A stretch of DNA of 24,472 nt from a virus. Below the pieces are notes generated by a model, which did not search any database, had not been told where the DNA came from, and was given only the letters and a program-made list of their open reading frames with translations. Location: positions 1 through 24,472 of IMG/VR virus record IMGVR_UViG_3300028388_002687. The stretch is one strand, 5' to 3'. Shown one piece after another: positions 22,064-24,472 of this stretch (the first letter of the stretch is position 1; each line of letters begins with the position of its first letter). The translations under genes and the position numbers were made by a program.

Positions 22064-23395
22064 TTACACCATGCTAAAGGACGGGCTCGCCAATGGCGCA
22101 CCATTACCACGTTTGCGCGTGGCTGTCAGTTTTGGGAATAATTCGGTGATTGCCCAGACAAGGGCGTCGACCCGATCGGGCGACCATCCTTGGTCCGATC
22201 GAGAAAAGTCGATCGTGACGGCGCACATTTGGTCGACCAACTCGGCAAATTCCTCGCAATGCGAGATTTTCTTGAGCTCATAGAGCGCCGCAACGGGCTC
22301 GGCCCGCGTTACCTTGCCGCGAGAGGCGTGCACGCCCTTGTATTTGATAAGGTTGTCTTGCGCACGCACCATGCTTTCGACCATTTCTCCGCCGTTATTG
22401 ATCTCTGCAACAATGCAATCGGCATCGAGTACGCGATAAAGGGCAACGGCGGCCTTTGCCCATTCCTCGGGTTTATATCGCCCGCTTTCGTCGGCCAGGA
22501 CATAGCCCCGATTATCAACGCCGAGCCCAACGGCAACGATTCCCGTCTCGTCCGACCCAGGCTTTGACGTGGCGGCGGGGTCGATCGCGACGACAATTCG
22601 TTTCATTTCGACGGGCCACTCGCCACTCGGGCCAAGGCTGGCGATCTTGACCCATTCCCGTTTCCACAACGCGGCCTCGTCGTCGGCCCCATAGTTGCCG
22701 TCGTAAAACCGTTTTTTGGCACGACTCGAGAGGCTCTTGAGGTCGAGCATGTAATCCTCGCTCAGGTTGGCGAGATTGTCAGTCGGGTTGATCTGAATAA
22801 AGCCGTAACGCTCGGCGGCGGCCATTTTCTCGCCGCTTTCGGGGTCAATGCCCTGCACGAAAACTTTGAATGTCCAATGGTGTGTCGTCGTCGGGTTGAG
22901 GTCGAGATAGAACTTTTGCGCCAGCTCTTTGCCGTTTCGCTTTGTGCAAACCTGCGCGAGACGCGACCGCAAGAGGGTAAAAGACGTGTAAGGCACCTCG
23001 CTCGCCTCATTGATGTAAATCGTCGCGTATTCGTTGCCAAGGATCCGCTCGACCGCATTGTCGTCGTTGAGGCCGCCGATCCAAATCTCGGATTTGTTGG
23101 GTAAAACATAGCACCCAAGCTGCGAATTGTATTTCGGGCACGGCACGTCGGGAAACTTGAGTTTCCACACCTTCGGAAATGTGTCTTTGACGATCGCTCG
23201 CACCGCTGCCCCCGCTGTGCGGCGCACAATCAAGTGCCTCGATCCGTCGGCAATCAAAGCCCGATCAATGACGCAAGAGACGGCCAGCGCGGTTTTGCCC
23301 GACCTCGAGCCGCCATACATGAGGCAAAATCGGCACGTCGTCGTGAGTAATTCAGAAACGGCGCGCTTTTGGCCTGGGTTGAAATCAAACGGCAT
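22064..23395 (-). CDS. terL: terminase large subunit (ATPase-nuclease packaging motor)
   Basis: The 443-residue protein has both terminase domains. The ATPase has Walker A GGSRSGKT at 28-35, Walker B TIYINE at 125-130 with Glu130 catalytic, and the coupling-type DLNP motif at 165-168. The RNase H-like nuclease has Asp272 (AIDPA), Glu331 (VAEIN) and Asp410 (DRVDALVWA), the three expected metal ligands. It docks on the portal encoded next and cuts the DNA concatemer. The ATG directly abuts the upstream stop, with only a weak ribosome site, so translation is probably coupled to the upstream gene. All key residues are present. Confidence 0.93.
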   Translation of the reverse strand: MPFDFNPGQKRAVSELLTTTCRFCLMYGGSRSGKTALAVSCVIDRALIADGSRHLIVRRTAGAAVRAIVKDTFPKVWKLKFPDVPCPKYNSQLGCYVLPNKSEIWIGGLNDDNAVERILGNEYATIYINEASEVPYTSFTLLRSRLAQVCTKRNGKELAQKFYLDLNPTTTHHWTFKVFVQGIDPESGEKMAAAERYGFIQINPTDNLANLSEDYMLDLKSLSSRAKKRFYDGNYGADDEAALWKREWVKIASLGPSGEWPVEMKRIVVAIDPAATSKPGSDETGIVAVGLGVDNRGYVLADESGRYKPEEWAKAAVALYRVLDADCIVAEINNGGEMVESMVRAQDNLIKYKGVHASRGKVTRAEPVAALYELKKISHCEEFAELVDQMCAVTIDFSRSDQGWSPDRVDALVWAITELFPKLTATRKRGNGAPLASPSFSMV

Positions 23396-23776
23396 TTAGA
23401 GCTCGTCCGCCACGGGGGCCAGCATGATAACCGCGCCCTCGATCTCGGTCGTTGCCTTAGCCTTGCCGTTGCTTTGCTCGTCGAGGTAAGTCGCGATAGC
23501 GATAAAGTCTTTGACGCCCATGCGGCGCACGGCCTTACCCATCGGCGTTGACGCCTGAAAGTGGTTTGTGCCGTTGGCGGCTTGGTCGAGAACTTGGAAA
23601 AGGATTGTGCGGGGCACGTCGCCGAGCTCTTTGTCGAGCTCCTTCAAAACGGCGGCTTTCTTGGGGCGGCCATTGGGGTTCCCGCTCTGACCCTTTTTGA
23701 AACCGAATTGATTGCCCTGCACAAATCGGCCCTTGGCGTCTTTGTCCTGTCGATTGGTGTTGTTGATAATGCTCAT
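23396..23776 (-). CDS. DUF5681-domain protein, small terminase subunit candidate
   Basis: The 126-residue protein has the DUF5681 signature, QFGFKKGQSGNPNGRPKK, in its N-terminal third (about 24-41). The rest is a short helical domain with an acidic end. DUF5681 proteins commonly sit next to terminase genes, and this one directly precedes terL, so it probably recognises packaging DNA. The ATG at 23776 is chosen because AAAGAGGCG lies just upstream; an in-frame ATG at 23824 has no ribosome site and falls in the proposed promoter. No classical helix-turn-helix was confirmed, so the small-terminase role is inferred from context. Confidence 0.68.
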   Translation of the reverse strand: MSIINNTNRQDKDAKGRFVQGNQFGFKKGQSGNPNGRPKKAAVLKELDKELGDVPRTILFQVLDQAANGTNHFQASTPMGKAVRRMGVKDFIAIATYLDEQSNGKAKATTEIEGAVIMLAPVADEL

Positions 23777-23823
23777 TTGCGCCTCTTTCACTGCCCACGG
23801 GGTGCGGGCTTGGTGATAGGGCA

Positions 23824-23852
23824 TATTTACGCCGAAAACGGTCTAAATTCAA
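23824..23852 (-). promoter_or_regulatory. possible sigma-70-like promoter for the packaging/head genes
   Basis: In the 76-base gap before the small-terminase candidate, minus-strand TTGAAT (23852-23847) and TAAATA (23829-23824) are separated by 17 bases. The -35 matches four of six consensus bases and the -10 three of six. It would start transcription near 23817 with a leader of about 40 bases. This is a weak match supported mainly by being the largest gap at this end of the leftward block. Confidence 0.28.
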
Positions 23853-24002
23853 TCAGGCGATCAATTGAGCGGCCACGGCGGCCCATAGCAAGGCGGTGAC
23901 GGCCAGCATTGCGCCAAACCGCCACCATACCCCGAGACGCCAAAGCCCCGCCGTCGCGCCCGTCGACACGCTGGCGAGAAATGTTGTTGCGACGACGAGC
24001 AT
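23853..24002 (-). CDS. small two-helix membrane protein, 49 aa
   Basis: The ATG overlaps the SSB stop (TGATG) and the frame ends with TGA at 23855-23853. The product has two hydrophobic helices (about 1-20, starting [20 protein letters not shown], and about 31-49, AMLAVTALLWAAVAAQLIA) joined by a short basic, Trp-rich turn (WRLGVWWRFG). The basic turn predicts a hairpin with both ends outside the cytoplasm. This is holin- or toxin-like in size and layout, but it lies beside replication and packaging genes, not the lysis cassette. There is no other plausible gene in this gap. Function unknown. Confidence 0.55.
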   Translation of the reverse strand: MLVVATTFLASVSTGATAGLWRLGVWWRFGAMLAVTALLWAAVAAQLIA

Positions 24003-24472
24003 CAGAACGGAATTTCGTCGTCGAGATCGGGTTGCACGCCAGTTTGGCCGCCCGAGTTACCCCCGTATCCGCCGCCATGCGAGCCGCTACCTTGGTCTCC
24101 GCCGCTTGAGCCGCCAGAATATCCGCCGCCGCCGTTATTTTGCTCGCGCGGGGCCATGAGGTCAGCACGCGGGCCAAAGCCTTGCACGACAACCTCGGTC
24201 GTGTAGCGATCAGCCCCCGATTGATCTTGCCATTTGCGAGTTTGCAATTTGCCCTCGACGATCACCGTCGAGCCCTTGCGAAAGCGGCGTTCGATCTCGG
24301 CCACAATGTGCGGCGTGAAAACGGCCACGTTGACCCATTCCGTTTTTTCCTTGCGCTCGCCCGTGTTGCGATCTTTCCAACTTTCCGAACACGCGACGCT
24401 AAAATTCGCGACCTTGTTGCCGTTTTGAAATGTCCGCACCTCGGGGTCGCGCCCGAGGTTGCCAATGAGTTG
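24002..24472 (-). CDS. ssb: single-stranded DNA-binding protein (5' end outside window)
   Basis: 156 codons plus stop are visible; the frame continues past the right edge, and the first residues seen ([20 protein letters not shown]) show that only a few N-terminal residues are missing. The OB-fold runs to about residue 110, including [28 protein letters not shown] and [18 protein letters not shown] Gly/Ser-rich disordered linker (about 114-145) leads to the acidic tip DLDDEIPF, the SSB motif that binds partner repair and replication proteins. A GTG within the frame is not the real start, since the conserved N-terminus lies upstream of it. Here SSB could protect strands for ERF annealing. Confidence 0.95.
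   Translation of the reverse strand, partial: QLIGNLGRDPEVRTFQNGNKVANFSVACSESWKDRNTGERKEKTEWVNVAVFTPHIVAEIERRFRKGSTVIVEGKLQTRKWQDQSGADRYTTEVVVQGFGPRADLMAPREQNNGGGGYSGGSSGGDQGSGSHGGGYGGNSGGQTGVQPDLDDEIPF

Noticed and set aside
23827-24192. 121-codon minus-strand frame overlapping SSB and the small membrane gene
   Set aside because: It runs through the SSB gene in another frame and is Arg/Ala-rich without motifs. The 49-aa frame here is coupled to SSB by TGATG and has a coherent two-helix pattern, so it was preferred.

Overview
This window is a near-complete virion-assembly and lysis region of a short-tailed (podovirus-type) tailed phage or closely related prophage, plus part of its recombination module. 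Supporting this are a terminase, a large P22-like portal, a scaffold, a DUF5309/SU10-type capsid protein, one head-tail adaptor, a P22 gp10-like tail protein, a run of ejection-type proteins with a transglycosylase, a beta-helix tailspike and a lysis cassette. No tape measure, tail tube or sheath gene is seen. No integrase, repressor, tRNA, CRISPR array or insertion sequence is seen. The GC-rich coding style fits a proteobacterial, perhaps alphaproteobacterial, host. That is inference only, since nothing here names the host.

Layout. Positions 1-3739 are read rightward: the tail end of an unknown gene, a RecE/Cas4-like (DUF3799/PDDEXK) exonuclease, a 51-aa protein, a terminator, an ERF-family single-strand annealing protein and an SMC/Rad50-like ATPase. 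Together these look like a phage recombination module. A short gap (3740-3830) with two hairpins separates it from a long leftward block that runs from the right edge back to 3831. In reading order that block holds SSB, a 49-aa two-helix membrane protein, a small-terminase candidate, the large terminase, portal, a 75-aa protein, scaffold, major capsid protein, a Lys/Ala-rich small protein, a 97-aa protein, the head-tail adaptor, the gp10-like tail protein, a 135-aa beta-rich protein, a GNAT-like protein, a virion protein ending in an S74-like auto-chaperone, two ejection-protein candidates, the transglycosylase, the tailspike, a membrane-tethered amidase, overlapping inner and outer spanins, a TM/coiled-coil holin candidate, an 83-aa protein and a terminal fibre-like protein.

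The leftward genes are packed with ATGA, TAATG or TGATG stop/start junctions, which implies long cotranscription and translational coupling. The only clear breaks are two hairpins flanking the Lys/Ala-rich gene just after the capsid gene, and a 76-nt gap before the small-terminase candidate that could hold a promoter. There is no gene-free stretch over 300 bases; the largest gaps (1450-1549, 3740-3830, 17257-17335) are annotated below.

I did not find a clearly new defence or genetic system. The most interesting items are a correctly phased A-AAA-AAA slippery site that would fuse two lysis-region proteins, a tail-anchored amidase, an S74-like Ser/Lys dyad on a non-fibre virion protein, an 18-residue motif shared by two ejection-region proteins, and a small overlooked membrane gene between SSB and the terminase genes.
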